Origin: Nocardioides sp. Root140
GTDB taxonomy: Bacteria; Actinomycetota; Actinomycetes; Propionibacteriales; Nocardioidaceae
DNA: 64,000 nt
NCBI RefSeq assembly: GCF_001426745.1
Contig: NZ_LMFI01000001.1
Location: forward strand, 410,000-473,999
Direction of reading: 5' to 3'
Part shown: positions 25,581-39,177 of the stretch, piece after piece
Layout of the letters: every line of letters starts with the position of its first letter
How positions within the stretch are numbered: the first letter of the stretch is position 1
Program-made: the position numbers and the translations under genes
Notes under the pieces: generated by a model
Database searches by the model: none
The model's input: only the letters and a program-made list of their open reading frames with translations
What the model was told of the DNA's origin: nothing

Positions 25581-25631
25581 GTGACACGTTCCGCGCGTCG
25601 GAATGGGGGAAGGATGACGTTGCCGTGTCAC
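25581..25631. terminator. Hairpin between the thioesterase and the small membrane protein gene
   Basis: GTGACACG (25581-25588) pairs with CGTGTCAC (25624-25631), and TTCC (25589-25592) with GGAA (25600-25603) inside. It follows the 19-base sequence GGCGCCGTACGGCGTGGGG (25561-25579), which is repeated exactly at 29041-29059. Confidence 0.45.
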
Positions 25632-25672
25632 GATGTTGGTGACGTCCGCTTTCCAACACCGAGGTGATCTGC

Positions 25673-25855
25673 TTGCTGGCCATCGTGCTGATGATGCTCG
25701 TGATCGTGCTGCTCGCGGCAGTGGTCGTGCTCTACGTCGCCTTCCCGCACCGCGGAGAGGACCTGCCCGCGGTGCCGTGGGTCGGCACGGCGCTGCGCAA
25801 GGGCGTCGACGCGATGCCCACTCTCGACGAGGAAGCCGCCGACGCCCGGCGCTGA
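25673..25855 (+). CDS. Small single-pass membrane protein
   Basis: About 60 residues. One long hydrophobic helix (LAIVLMMLVIVLLAAVVVLYVAF) near the N-terminus is followed by a short cytoplasmic or external tail, PHRGEDLPAVPWVGTALRKG and an acidic end. TTG 25673 is favoured because GAGGTGAT lies eight bases upstream; GTG 25664 is an alternative. It precedes ftsY by 42 bases. The role is unknown; a link to membrane targeting is only suggested by position. Confidence 0.65.
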   Translation: MLAIVLMMLVIVLLAAVVVLYVAFPHRGEDLPAVPWVGTALRKGVDAMPTLDEEAADARR

Positions 25856-25897
25856 CCGTCGCGAGGGGACCCACGGCGGGTCTGATTGGATTGGCCC

Positions 25898-27070
25898 ATG
25901 GAATTCCTGGGTGACTGGCTCTACCTGATCATCGGCATCGCCGTCGTCGGCATCCTCGCCGTCGTCGGACTGCTCTCCGGTGGACGCTCGAAGACCAAGC
26001 CGCCCGCTGGTGGCACCGACGTCATCGCGCCGCCGCGCGACAAGCCGGTCGAGCCGCCGCCTGAGGTCTCCACCGAGGAGCCCACGGCCGAGCCCGCTCC
26101 CGTCGAGCCCGCTCCGGTCGACGCGGGGACGGCCCCGGCTCTCGAGAAGCCCGAGGGCACCGCCAGCCGACTGGTTCGGCTGCGTCAGCGTCTCTCCAGG
26201 TCGCAGAGCGGTCTGGGCAAGGGGCTGCTGGCCCTCCTCTCGCGGGACCGCCTCGACGAGGACACCTGGGAGGACATCGAGGACACCCTCATCACCGCCG
26301 ACATCGGTGTCGTCCCGACGCAGGAACTGGTCGAGAAGCTGCGCACCCGGCTCCGCGTCGAGGGGAACGAGGCCGGTACGCCGCGCCAGGTGCTGCGCGA
26401 GGAGCTGGTCAACCTGGTCGACCCGACCATGGACCGCCGCCTGGCCATCACCGGTGCGGACGGGCTCCCCGGCGTCGTGCTCGTGGTCGGCGTGAACGGC
26501 GCCGGCAAGACCACGACCGTCGGCAAGATCTCCCGCATCCTCGTCGCCGATGACCGCAAGGTCGTGCTCGGCGCCGCGGACACGTTCCGTGCCGCCGCCG
26601 TCGAGCAGCTCGCGACCTGGGGCGAGCGTGTCGGCGTGCCGGTGGTCCGCGGACCCGAGGGCTCCGACCCCGCCAGCGTCGCCTTCGAGTCGGTCAAGCG
26701 TGGCGTCGAGGAGAACTACGACGTGGTGCTGGTCGACACCGCCGGCCGCCTGCAGAACAAGGCCGGCCTCATGGATGAGCTCGGCAAGGTGAAGCGGGTG
26801 ATCGAGAAGCAGGCGCCGGTGACCGAGGTGCTGCTGGTCCTCGACGCCACCACCGGCCAGAACGGCATGATCCAGGCCCGCGTCTTCTCCGAGATCGTCA
26901 ACGTCACCGGCATCGTGCTGACCAAGCTCGACGGTTCGGCCAAGGGCGGGATCGTGGTCGCCGTGCAACGTGAGCTCGGCGTCCCGGTCAAGCTGGTCGG
27001 CCTCGGCGAAGGCGCCGACGACCTGGCGCCGTTCGACCCCGAGGCATTCGTCGACGCCCTCCTCGGGTGA
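25898..27070 (+). CDS. ftsY: Signal recognition particle receptor FtsY
   Basis: A 390-residue SRP GTPase that docks Ffh-ribosome complexes at the membrane. Residues 5-27 form a membrane helix (LYLIIGIAVVGILAVVGLL), followed by a Pro/Glu-rich linker to about residue 85. The NG domain has the P-loop GVNGAGKTTTVGK (about 197-209), DTFRAAAVEQL, VDTAGRLQNK and TKLDGSAKGG. The N-terminal membrane anchor is usual for actinobacteria. The ammonium transport genes follow 191 bases later. Confidence 0.97.
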   Translation: MEFLGDWLYLIIGIAVVGILAVVGLLSGGRSKTKPPAGGTDVIAPPRDKPVEPPPEVSTEEPTAEPAPVEPAPVDAGTAPALEKPEGTASRLVRLRQRLSRSQSGLGKGLLALLSRDRLDEDTWEDIEDTLITADIGVVPTQELVEKLRTRLRVEGNEAGTPRQVLREELVNLVDPTMDRRLAITGADGLPGVVLVVGVNGAGKTTTVGKISRILVADDRKVVLGAADTFRAAAVEQLATWGERVGVPVVRGPEGSDPASVAFESVKRGVEENYDVVLVDTAGRLQNKAGLMDELGKVKRVIEKQAPVTEVLLVLDATTGQNGMIQARVFSEIVNVTGIVLTKLDGSAKGGIVVAVQRELGVPVKLVGLGEGADDLAPFDPEAFVDALLG

Positions 27071-27092
27071 GGCGTCCCCGTGTGAGCAACGC

Positions 27093-27108
27093 GTCACACG
27101 GAAGTAAC
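27093..27108. promoter_or_regulatory. GlnR-type box upstream of amtB-1
   Basis: GTCAC (27093-27097), six bases, GTAAC (27104-27108). This resembles one unit of the actinobacterial GlnR consensus GTNAC-N6-GAAAC, with one deviation in the second half. It lies 154 bp before the amtB start. Confidence 0.5.
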
Positions 27109-27261
27109 ACACGGCGGGAACTCGTTTCCTGAGCGCAATGAAGCAACGCGCAAGCCGAAATCTCCAGAGGTGAAGGTTTCACCAACTGAGCGGGAGAGTG
27201 TGCCGACATCGTCGTCGGCGTGGGGGCTCCCGCCACTCCGTGATCCACCCCTGGAGGTTCC

Positions 27262-28994
<1,733 letters not shown>

Positions 28995-29008
28995 CCGACG
29001 TGACATTG

Positions 29009-29069
29009 GTCCCGGCCTCCAGGCCGTCTGATTCAGACGGGGCGCCGTACGGCGTGGGGAGGCCGGGAC
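29009..29069. terminator. Y-shaped palindrome (outer stem with two inner hairpins)
   Basis: GTCCCGGCCTCC (29009-29020) pairs perfectly with GGAGGCCGGGAC (29058-29069). Inside lie CCGTCTG-ATT-CAGACGG (29024-29040) and the palindrome CGCCGTACGGCG (29043-29054). It is probably the terminator of amtB-1/glnK-1; the first GlnR-type box begins three bases later. Confidence 0.75.
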
Positions 29070-29071
29070 TT

Positions 29072-29119
29072 GTTACCTGCGCGAAACACAACACGACCTC
29101 GGCGGTAACGACCGCGAAG
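29072..29119. promoter_or_regulatory. Two GlnR-type boxes upstream of amtB-2
   Basis: Box 1 is GTTAC (29072-29076), six bases, GAAAC (29083-29087), an exact fit to GTNAC-N6-GAAAC. Box 2 is GTAAC (29104-29108), six bases, GAAGC (29115-29119), with one mismatch. The boxes are 32 bp apart, about three helical turns, and end 14 bp before the amtB ATG. Confidence 0.75.
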
Positions 29120-29133
29120 CACAGTTTCGCCCC

Positions 29134-30845
<1,712 letters not shown>

Positions 30846-30851
30846 GGAGGC

Positions 30852-31241
30852 TCAGACGCCGCGGGCGTCTTCGACGCCCAGCTTCACGCCGATGGCGATG
30901 ACACCGATCGAGGTCAGGATGCCGCTAGCCCACAGCAACAGCACGCTCGCCCCGGCGGCGACGCCGCGCCCGTCGGCGCCCACCGCCGACAGCCAGCCGA
31001 TCAGCCCGAGCACGATGCCGAGGACGACGAAGATCAGGCCGGAGGGGAGCCCGCTGATGAACTCGGGCACCGGCGCGATCGGATCCTCGTCGGCCACCCG
31101 CGGGGTCGCGACCGTCGACTGTTCGTCGAGCTCGTCGACCTCGACGAACTCGGCGCCGGCCAGCGACGCACCGCATGCCGGGCAGGCCTTGAGGAACTCC
31201 TGCGGCACCTGGTGGCCGTTGGCACAGATCCGGATCTCCAT
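30852..31241 (-). CDS. Zinc-ribbon protein with two membrane helices
   Basis: A 129-residue protein. The N-terminus IRICANGHQVPQEFLKACPACGA has two Cys-x2-3-Cys/His pairs fitting a zinc ribbon. After an acidic linker come two hydrophobic helices (LIFVVLGIVLGLIGWLSAV and a Gly/Ala-rich second segment). It converges with glnK-2 (six bases apart) and is divergent from glnD (24 bases). The function is not known; such proteins are common single-gene insertions in actinobacterial genomes. Confidence 0.75.
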   Translation of the reverse strand: MEIRICANGHQVPQEFLKACPACGASLAGAEFVEVDELDEQSTVATPRVADEDPIAPVPEFISGLPSGLIFVVLGIVLGLIGWLSAVGADGRGVAAGASVLLLWASGILTSIGVIAIGVKLGVEDARGV

Positions 31242-31265
31242 GCCGTCATTCTTGCAGGGCTCTTC

Positions 31266-33500
31266 ATGAGTGCCGCCGACAGGCAGGCCCGCACCGAGGC
31301 GGCCGACGCACTCTGCACCAAGGCGTACGCCGACCTCCATGGGCCCGACACGGGCGTCGCCCTGGTGGCCGTCGGGGGCTACGGCCGGGGAGAGCTGGCT
31401 CCGTTCTCCGACCTCGACGTGGTGCTGGTCCACGATGACGACGTCGACCCCGGTGAGCTGGCCACGGCCATCTGGTACCCGCTGTGGGACTCGGCGGCCA
31501 AGCTCGACCACTCGGTGAGGTCCTTCGGGCAGACCGTGGACGCGGCCTCCGACGACCTGCGCGTCGCCCTGGGCATGCAGGACGTGCGGTTCCTGGCCGG
31601 TGACAGCAACCTGGCCCTGCGGCTGCGCACGACGATGCTGGCGCAGTGGCGGCGGGAGGCGAAGTCGCGGCTGCCCGACCTGCACAAGCTCGTCGTGCAG
31701 CGCCACACGCTGATGGGCGAGCTGGCCCATGCCTCCGTGCCCGACCTGAAGGAGTCCCAGGGCGGCCTGCGCGACGCCACCGTGATGAAGGCGCTGGTGG
31801 CGACGTGGCTGGTCGACGCGCCCCACGTGGAGCTCGAACGCTGCCGCCAGGACCTGCTCGACGTACGCGACGTGGTCCAGGGCCTGGCCGGCCGGGGCAA
31901 CGACCGCGTCCCACCGGAGATCTGGGCCCAGCTGCCGGAGCCGCTCGGCCTCGACGACACGGTCGCCGCGCAGGTCGTCGTCCGCGACCTGGGGCGCCGG
32001 ATCACGCACATCTCACGGCTGACCTGGCGCCGGGTCGAGTCCGTGCTGGCCCGCCCCGCCGCGGTCGGTGCCCGGCGTCCGGACCTCGACCCGATCGCAC
32101 CCGGTGTCGCGGTCTCCAAGAACGAGGTGGTCCTCGACAGGGGAGCCCGCCCGGAGAAGGACCCGGTCCTGCTGCTGCGGGCCGCCACCGCGGCGGCCGA
32201 GCGCGACATCGTGCTGGCGCCCGCCACTGCCGCGCGGCTTGTCCGCGCCTGCCCGCCACTGCCGGAGCCGTGGCCGACCGAGGCAAGGCAGCTTCTGGTG
32301 CGGATGCTGGCCGCGGGCCGCGGTCTCCTCGGCGTCTGGGAGACGCTCGAGCAGACCGGCGCACTCGCCCGGATCCTGCCCGAGTGGGAGCGCATCCGGT
32401 CACTGCCGCACGCGTCGGCGATCCACCGCTTCACCGTCGACCGCCACGTGGTGGAGACCTGCATCGAGGCGGGCGCGCTGATCCGCACCGTGGCCCGCCC
32501 GGACGTGCTGCTGGTGGCGGCGTTGCTGCACGACATCGGCAAGGGCGGGCTCATCGAGCACAGCCAGGCGGGGGAGCCGATCGCCCGCGAGGTGGCCACC
32601 CGGTTCGGGTTCGCGCCCGACGAGGTCGACCTCATCGCGACGCTGGTGCGATGGCACCTCCTGCTGTCGGAGACCGCGACGACGCGCGACCCCGACGACC
32701 CGGCGACGGTCGACGTCGTGGTCTCGCACCTTCCGTCCGCCGAGGCGCTCTCGCTGCTCCTGGCGCTGACCGAGGCGGACGCCCGGGCAGCCTCGGGCAA
32801 GGCCTGGTCGACCTGGCGCGCCGGCCTGGTCCGGCAACTGGCGCGTCGCTGCCACTCCGCGCTGGTGGCCGCCGAGACGGGGACGACGCGCCCCCGCCTC
32901 CCCGAGCCGGAGGTGCCCGTGCCGGCGGAGGTGGTCGCCGATCCGTCGGCCATCGCGGTGTCGGTGACGCCGGGCACCGACGGGTGCCGGGTGACGGTGG
33001 TCTCCGGCGACCGGGTCGGACTGCTCGCCGACGCCGCGGCGATGCTGGCCCTGCACCGTACGTCGGTGCACGCGGCGCGGGCCTGGACCCAGGACGCGTA
33101 CGGCGTCTCGCAGTGGGAGGTCTCCGACCAGCACCTCGACGTCGCCGTCCTGCGGCAACGCATCCAGGGCATCGCCGAGGGACGCATCGACGTCTCGCGC
33201 AAGCTGGCCCGGCCCACGGCCACGCGTCTGGCGCCCAGTGTCGTCGTACGCCCGGAGGCGTCGGAGCGCGCCACGGTCCTCGAGGTGCGCACCGACGACC
33301 GGCCCGGCGTGGTCCACCTCGTCTGCTCCGCCCTGGCCGCGGTCGGGGTGTCGGTGCGCTCGGCGCACGTGGACACGCTCGGTCCGCAGGCGATCGACGT
33401 GTTCTACCTGCAGGAGACCGGGGCGGGGGTGCTCACCGACGTACGCGCGGCGGAGGCCGCCCACGCCGTACGCGCGGCGCTCACGACGACCGGGCCCTGA
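31266..33500 (+). CDS. glnD: Bifunctional PII nucleotidyltransferase/deadenylylase GlnD
   Basis: A 744-residue enzyme that modifies the GlnK T-loop Tyr according to nitrogen status (adenylylation in actinobacteria studied so far). The nucleotidyltransferase motif GGYGRGELAPFSDLDVVL starts near residue 35. The HD hydrolase domain has LLHDIGKGG near 419. Two ACT domains follow (about 570-640 and 670-740), which bind glutamine in the family. All catalytic residues seem intact. ATG 31266 was chosen; the upstream frame runs into the divergent gene. The amtB-glnK-glnD order is typical, here with the first pair duplicated. Confidence 0.94.
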   Translation: MSAADRQARTEAADALCTKAYADLHGPDTGVALVAVGGYGRGELAPFSDLDVVLVHDDDVDPGELATAIWYPLWDSAAKLDHSVRSFGQTVDAASDDLRVALGMQDVRFLAGDSNLALRLRTTMLAQWRREAKSRLPDLHKLVVQRHTLMGELAHASVPDLKESQGGLRDATVMKALVATWLVDAPHVELERCRQDLLDVRDVVQGLAGRGNDRVPPEIWAQLPEPLGLDDTVAAQVVVRDLGRRITHISRLTWRRVESVLARPAAVGARRPDLDPIAPGVAVSKNEVVLDRGARPEKDPVLLLRAATAAAERDIVLAPATAARLVRACPPLPEPWPTEARQLLVRMLAAGRGLLGVWETLEQTGALARILPEWERIRSLPHASAIHRFTVDRHVVETCIEAGALIRTVARPDVLLVAALLHDIGKGGLIEHSQAGEPIAREVATRFGFAPDEVDLIATLVRWHLLLSETATTRDPDDPATVDVVVSHLPSAEALSLLLALTEADARAASGKAWSTWRAGLVRQLARRCHSALVAAETGTTRPRLPEPEVPVPAEVVADPSAIAVSVTPGTDGCRVTVVSGDRVGLLADAAAMLALHRTSVHAARAWTQDAYGVSQWEVSDQHLDVAVLRQRIQGIAEGRIDVSRKLARPTATRLAPSVVVRPEASERATVLEVRTDDRPGVVHLVCSALAAVGVSVRSAHVDTLGPQAIDVFYLQETGAGVLTDVRAAEAAHAVRAALTTTGP

Positions 33501-33542
33501 GCCGCCGCGGGGCAGGCTTTTTCGGACAGTCGCGCCCGGCGG

Positions 33543-33548
33543 TTACCC
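33543..33548 (+). promoter_or_regulatory. -10 box (TACCCT) for ffh
   Basis: TACCCT lies 35 nt before the ffh ATG in the 83-bp gap after glnD, with TTCGGA about 16 bp upstream as a weak -35. A short T run (GGCTTTTT) just before may end the glnD message. Confidence 0.5.
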
Positions 33549-33583
33549 TTGACCACTGATCCACGCCTGCCGCTACCCAGGGG

Positions 33584-35146
<1,563 letters not shown>

Positions 35147-35158
35147 CGCGGGCCTGCG

Positions 35159-35833
35159 ATGTCCTCAGATCCCGACGCTGACGCCCGCCGGCTCGCAGCA
35201 GTCGCCGGCGAGGGTGACGACCCGAACCGCTGGTTCGAGGAGCTCTACGCCGCGGCAGAACGCGGCGAGGCCGTGGTGCCGTGGGACCGCGGTGGCCCGC
35301 ACCCGATGCTCGAGTGGTGGGTCGGCGAACGCCTGTCCGCGCAGCACCTGTCCGCCGGGGCACGCGCCATGGTGGTGGGCGCCGGTCCCGGCCACGACGC
35401 GCTCCTTCTCGACGATCGCGGCTTCCTGACCACGGCCTTCGACATCTCACCGACCGCCGTCGCCGTTGCTGCCGAACGACTGGGCGACACATCGGTCGTC
35501 GTACGCCGGGCCGACCTGCTCGACCTTCCCGCCGAGTGGAGCGGAGCCTTCGACCTGGTCGTCGAGGCGATGACCGTCCAGGCGATGCCGCGCTCCCTGC
35601 GCGAGCGGGGCACCGAAGCAGTGCGGTCCATGGTCGCGCAGGGTGGCGTGCTCCTGGTGATCGGCATGCTGCTGCCCGAGGGTGGTGACCTTGACGAGGG
35701 GCCGCCGTGGCTGCTCACCCGTGACGAGATCGATGCCTTCGCCCGCGACGGCATCGAGTTCGTGCAGCTGGAGGACCAGCCCGGCTCCGACGGCGACACG
35801 GTGCGCTACCTGGCCGAGTTCCGACGTGACTGA
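35159..35833 (+). CDS. Class I SAM-dependent methyltransferase
   Basis: A 224-residue protein with a Rossmann methyltransferase core: VVGAGPGHDALLLDDRG is motif I, TAFDISPTAVAVAAERL holds the acidic ribose-binding residue, and RADLLDLPAEW is motif III. The N-terminus (FEELYAAAERGEAVVPWDRG) resembles thiopurine methyltransferase/TehB-like enzymes. The substrate is unknown. It follows ffh by 12 bases and is followed by the NYN gene after eight bases, so it is probably the tail of the ffh transcript. Confidence 0.85.
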   Translation: MSSDPDADARRLAAVAGEGDDPNRWFEELYAAAERGEAVVPWDRGGPHPMLEWWVGERLSAQHLSAGARAMVVGAGPGHDALLLDDRGFLTTAFDISPTAVAVAAERLGDTSVVVRRADLLDLPAEWSGAFDLVVEAMTVQAMPRSLRERGTEAVRSMVAQGGVLLVIGMLLPEGGDLDEGPPWLLTRDEIDAFARDGIEFVQLEDQPGSDGDTVRYLAEFRRD

Positions 35834-35841
35834 GCTGCCAC

Positions 35842-36219
35842 ATGCCTGAGCCCCGGCGCGTGCTGGTGGTCGACGCGGCCAACGTGGTCGGCACCAGGCC
35901 AGACGGCTGGTGGAACGACCGTGCGGGTGCGGCCCGCCGACTGCACGGCCAGTTGATGGTCGGCGACACGTCGTACGACGAGATCGTGCTGGTGCTCGAG
36001 GGCGGCGCGAAGGGTGGCGTCCGAGCGGGACGTGACGGCCACGTCCGCACGGTGCACGCCAAGGGGGCCGGCGACGACACGATCGTGGCCGAGACACGGG
36101 CGGCGATCACGGCCGGCCACCGGGTCACGGTGATCACCGCGGACCGGATGCTCCAGTCACTCGTGCAGGGCGCCGGGGCGATGGCGATGTCGCCCTCCTG
36201 GCTGCTCGACCAGCTCTGA
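35842..36219 (+). CDS. NYN/PIN-like nuclease-fold protein (YacP-like)
   Basis: A 125-residue protein. RVLVVDAANVVGTRPDGWW is the NYN/PIN entry strand with the catalytic-type Asp and Asn; GAGDDTIVAETRAAI and VTVITADRMLQSLV supply the further acidic positions. NYN proteins cut RNA; YacP (Rae1) cuts ribosome-bound mRNA in Bacillus. The small size and the conserved acids support an active fold, but the target is unknown. It is likely co-transcribed with the methyltransferase. Confidence 0.7.
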   Translation: MPEPRRVLVVDAANVVGTRPDGWWNDRAGAARRLHGQLMVGDTSYDEIVLVLEGGAKGGVRAGRDGHVRTVHAKGAGDDTIVAETRAAITAGHRVTVITADRMLQSLVQGAGAMAMSPSWLLDQL

Positions 36220-36232
36220 CCCGTGAGGGGGC

Positions 36233-36280
36233 GGTCGAGTGCTGAGGTGGCCGCCTGAACGACCACCACGGCACTCGACC
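36233..36280. terminator. Large hairpin after the NYN gene
   Basis: GGTCGAGTGCTGAGGTGG (36233-36250) pairs with CCACCACGGCACTCGACC (36263-36280), with one mismatch and a G-U pair. It lies directly upstream of the amidohydrolase promoter and probably ends the ffh transcript. Confidence 0.7.
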
Positions 36281-36292
36281 GGGTGGAGTCGG

Positions 36293-36298
36293 TACGGT
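36293..36298 (+). promoter_or_regulatory. -10 box (TACGGT) of a leaderless amidohydrolase transcript
   Basis: TACGGT is followed by exactly 7 nt and the ATG at 36306, with no ribosome site. Confidence 0.55.
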
Positions 36299-36305
36299 CG
36301 GGGGC

Positions 36306-37379
36306 ATGACTGCGTTGAGGTTCTCCGGACCAGTGCTGCCCGACGGCGAGGCACGCGAGTTGTACGTCGTGGACGGCACGATCACCTACGAACGGCAGGC
36401 CGGCGCCGAGAGCGCCGCAGAGGGATGGATCGTGCCGGGCCTGGTCGACGCCCACTGCCACCTCGGGCTGGACGACGACGGCGCCATCAGCGACGAGGAG
36501 ACCGAGCAGCAGGCGATCGCCGACCGCGACGCCGGCGCCCTCCTGATCCGTGACTGCGGCTCGGCCGCGGACACCGCCTGGATCCACGACCGCGACGACC
36601 TGCCTCGGCTGATCCGGGCGGGACGCCACATCGCCCGCACCAAGCGCTACATCCGCAACTACGCCCACGAGGTCGAACCCTTCGACCTGCCGGCGTACGT
36701 CGCCCAGGAGGCACAGCGCGGCGACGGCTGGGTGAAGCTCGTCGGTGACTGGATCTCGCGCGAGACCGGCGACCTGGCTCCGAGCTTTCCGGCCGAGACG
36801 TTCGCCGAGGCGATCAGGGTCGCTCACGAGCACGGCGCGAAGGTCACCGCGCACTGCTTCGGAAGCGCCGTGCTTCCCGGCCTGATCGACGCAGGCATCG
36901 ACTGCATCGAGCACGGCACCGGGCTCTCAGAGGACCTGATCGACCGGATGGCCGCCCAGGGCACGGCACTGGTGCCGACCGTGATGCAGCTCGACAAGTT
37001 CCCGACGTACGCCGAGGCAGGGGCGGCGAAGTTCCCCGCCTATGCGGCCACGATGACCGACCTGTTCGACCGTCGCGCGGACACGATCATGGCCGCTCGG
37101 GAGGCCGGCGTGCAGCTCTATGCCGGGTCTGACGGCGGGGGAGTGAGCCGTCACGGCAACCTGCCCGGTGAGGTGATCGCGATGCGCGGCATCGGGCTGA
37201 GCGCCGAGGACGCGCTCGGTGCCGCGTCGTGGCGGGCCCGCGGCTGGCTCGGCTGGAACAGCGGCCTTGACGAGGGTGCGCCGGCCGACTTCGTGGTCTA
37301 CCCGCGCAACCCGCTGGAGGACCTGTCGGTGCTGTTCGAGCCGACCGCGGTCGTGCTGCGCGGCAGCGTCGTCGCCTGA
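36306..37379 (+). CDS. Metal-dependent amidohydrolase (imidazolonepropionase-like)
   Basis: A 357-residue TIM-barrel hydrolase. The metal-binding HxH is in LVDAHCHLG; VKLVGDW has the bridging Lys position; VTAHCFG and CIEHGTG give the later histidines, and YAGSDGGG the catalytic Asp. The small N-terminal beta domain (about 1-45) and C-terminal closure (GAPADFVVYPRNPLEDL) are typical of the prolidase/imidazolonepropionase branch. The substrate is unknown; peptide-like or cyclic amide compounds are possible. It converges with the FkbM gene, with four bases between stops. Confidence 0.88.
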   Translation: MTALRFSGPVLPDGEARELYVVDGTITYERQAGAESAAEGWIVPGLVDAHCHLGLDDDGAISDEETEQQAIADRDAGALLIRDCGSAADTAWIHDRDDLPRLIRAGRHIARTKRYIRNYAHEVEPFDLPAYVAQEAQRGDGWVKLVGDWISRETGDLAPSFPAETFAEAIRVAHEHGAKVTAHCFGSAVLPGLIDAGIDCIEHGTGLSEDLIDRMAAQGTALVPTVMQLDKFPTYAEAGAAKFPAYAATMTDLFDRRADTIMAAREAGVQLYAGSDGGGVSRHGNLPGEVIAMRGIGLSAEDALGAASWRARGWLGWNSGLDEGAPADFVVYPRNPLEDLSVLFEPTAVVLRGSVVA

Positions 37380-37383
37380 AGGT

Positions 37384-38115
37384 TCAGTCGGACTTCCGGT
37401 CGGCGTAGTCGAGCGCCTCGACGTGCTCGGGCAGTAGGTAGAGGTAGTTGTTGGAGACCCGGCCGTAGCCGGCGTACCCGAGGTCACGGAGGAACTCACC
37501 GCAGTTGGCCTTGCCGTCCTCGAGCACGATCACCGGGCGCGAGGCGGCAATGCTCTTCGCGGCGCCGTTGAGCACCTGGAGCTCGAAGCCCTCGACGTCG
37601 AGCTGGAGCAGCCGGAGGTCCTCGATCATCAGGTGGTCCAGGCTCAGGATCGAGGTGGTCTGGGTGCGCGCCGAGGCGTCCGCCTCGCCCTCGAGGAAGT
37701 ATGAGGCTCCGCCGAAGTGCTGCGTCTCGTCACCGACCTTCAGTGTGGCCACGCCCAGGTCGCTGCCCAGCCCGGCGTGGAAGAGCACCACGTTGTCGAG
37801 GTTGTTCACCTCGGTGACGGCGCGGGCCAGCAGGTAGTTCTCGAGCACCGGCTCGAACGCGTAGACCGTGCCGGGGCACTTCGCGGAGAACGACGGCAGC
37901 ATGTCGCCGAAGAACGTTCCGGCATGCACCATGCTGCCCGGGTACGTCTCGAGCACGGTGCGCACGAGCTTGTGCAGATCCGGCTCGGCCACCCTCCCGT
38001 TGGCGATCCGGCGCGCGACCGGACGGTGCGCGGCGTACGCCGGCACGAAGAAGGTCGCGCGCTGTGTGTTCACCACATGGGTGTCGATCCCGAAAATCTT
38101 CGCCGTGATGGTCAT
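37384..38115 (-). CDS. FkbM family methyltransferase
   Basis: A 243-residue protein with the FkbM methyltransferase pattern: HAGTFFGDMLPSF near residue 66 is a degenerate SAM motif I, VYAFEPVLENYLLA contains the ribose-binding Glu, and LQLDVEGFELQVLNGA is the signature closing block. Such enzymes O-methylate sugars or other small molecules. It is on the - strand downstream of VanW and sulfatase genes, suggesting a role in a surface or secreted glycan, but this is inference. Confidence 0.82.
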   Translation of the reverse strand: MTITAKIFGIDTHVVNTQRATFFVPAYAAHRPVARRIANGRVAEPDLHKLVRTVLETYPGSMVHAGTFFGDMLPSFSAKCPGTVYAFEPVLENYLLARAVTEVNNLDNVVLFHAGLGSDLGVATLKVGDETQHFGGASYFLEGEADASARTQTTSILSLDHLMIEDLRLLQLDVEGFELQVLNGAAKSIAASRPVIVLEDGKANCGEFLRDLGYAGYGRVSNNYLYLLPEHVEALDYADRKSD

Positions 38116-38197
38116 GGCTGCGACTGTAACGGTCGGCCGGGAAGGCCCACGCGGCCGATCAACGGAGTCGGCCCTGTCAGGCGAACTCGACCCACCG

Positions 38198-39091
38198 TCA
38201 GGCGACGACGTCGATGATGCGGCCGTCGGCCGGTTCGTACTTCACCAGGGCGCAGTTCTTCTTCAGCAGCTCCTCGCCGATCGCGTTGCCGTTGCGACGC
38301 GAGATGACGGTCCGCCAGATCTCGTTCTTGCGGAAGATCTCGCCGCCGTGGCGCAGGAAGGCCTCGTTGCGCGCCTCCACCTTGTACGACGTCTCCGGCA
38401 GCTCGTCGACCAGCAGCTCGCCGCGCAGGTGCCGCTCGTCGACGAAGGCCTTGAGCTGGAAGGTGTGCGCGGTGTCGTTGCGGACGACGAGGTCGACGTA
38501 GTTGTAGACGATCGAGCAGCCCACGCCCCACGGCAGCACCCGGCCCTTGTCGGGGAAGGGGTCGAAGCTGTGCTCGGAGCGTTCGACGACGGTCAGCGGT
38601 GAGTGCAGGAACATCCAGTGCAGCAGGTTGGCGAGCTGGCAGATCCCACCACCGACACCGGGCACCGCCGCCCCGTTGGACAGCCGCATGCCCTCGACGT
38701 ACCCCTTGCTGCGGGTGCAGTTGCCGACCGCCTTGTTGAACGAGAACGACTCGCCGGGGCGGATCACGATGCCGTCGACCCGGGCGCTGGCCAGGCGCAG
38801 GTTCACCACCTTGTTGCGCTGGAGCACCATCTCGTCCTCGGACAGCTCGCGCATCAACAGGGACGCATGCTTCTTCACCCGCACGGGCAGGGACGTCGTG
38901 CGACGCTCTGTCGCCCAGGCAGTGTCCGACCGCATCCACTGGATCCGCCGGCGCACCCGGTGGGCCCGCACCGCCCAGGGATAGAGCGCCGGAAGACGCT
39001 GGGTCAGCCGCGGGGATGCGACCACCTGGGCGGGGATGTCGAGGCCCATGGTGGCGGCGTCGGCGAGGGTGACTCTGGTCAGCGTGCTCAT
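38198..39091 (-). CDS. VanW family protein
   Basis: A 297-residue protein. The VanW domain is marked by IRPGESFSFNKAVGNCT, then GYVEGMRLSNG and GVGGGICQLANLLHWMFL, which holds the conserved Cys and Gln. VanW was found in vancomycin-resistance clusters, but the domain is widespread and its activity is not established. There is no evident signal peptide. The ATG at 39091 has AGGAAA upstream. No vanHAX genes are nearby, so a role in glycopeptide resistance should not be assumed. Confidence 0.85.
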   Translation of the reverse strand: MSTLTRVTLADAATMGLDIPAQVVASPRLTQRLPALYPWAVRAHRVRRRIQWMRSDTAWATERRTTSLPVRVKKHASLLMRELSEDEMVLQRNKVVNLRLASARVDGIVIRPGESFSFNKAVGNCTRSKGYVEGMRLSNGAAVPGVGGGICQLANLLHWMFLHSPLTVVERSEHSFDPFPDKGRVLPWGVGCSIVYNYVDLVVRNDTAHTFQLKAFVDERHLRGELLVDELPETSYKVEARNEAFLRHGGEIFRKNEIWRTVISRRNGNAIGEELLKKNCALVKYEPADGRIIDVVA

Positions 39092-39177
39092 CGGGTTTCC
39101 TGTCGTAGAACTGCTCCTTCCCTTTCTGACGCACGCCGGGGCGGTTTTGTTGGCACGAGTTTCCTGCCGTCCGCACG

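Noticed and set aside
38198..39091. VanW as evidence of a vancomycin-resistance cluster
   Set aside because: No vanR, vanS, vanH, vanA or vanX homolog is adjacent, and the Ddl in this window is an ordinary D-Ala-D-Ala ligase by position and motifs.
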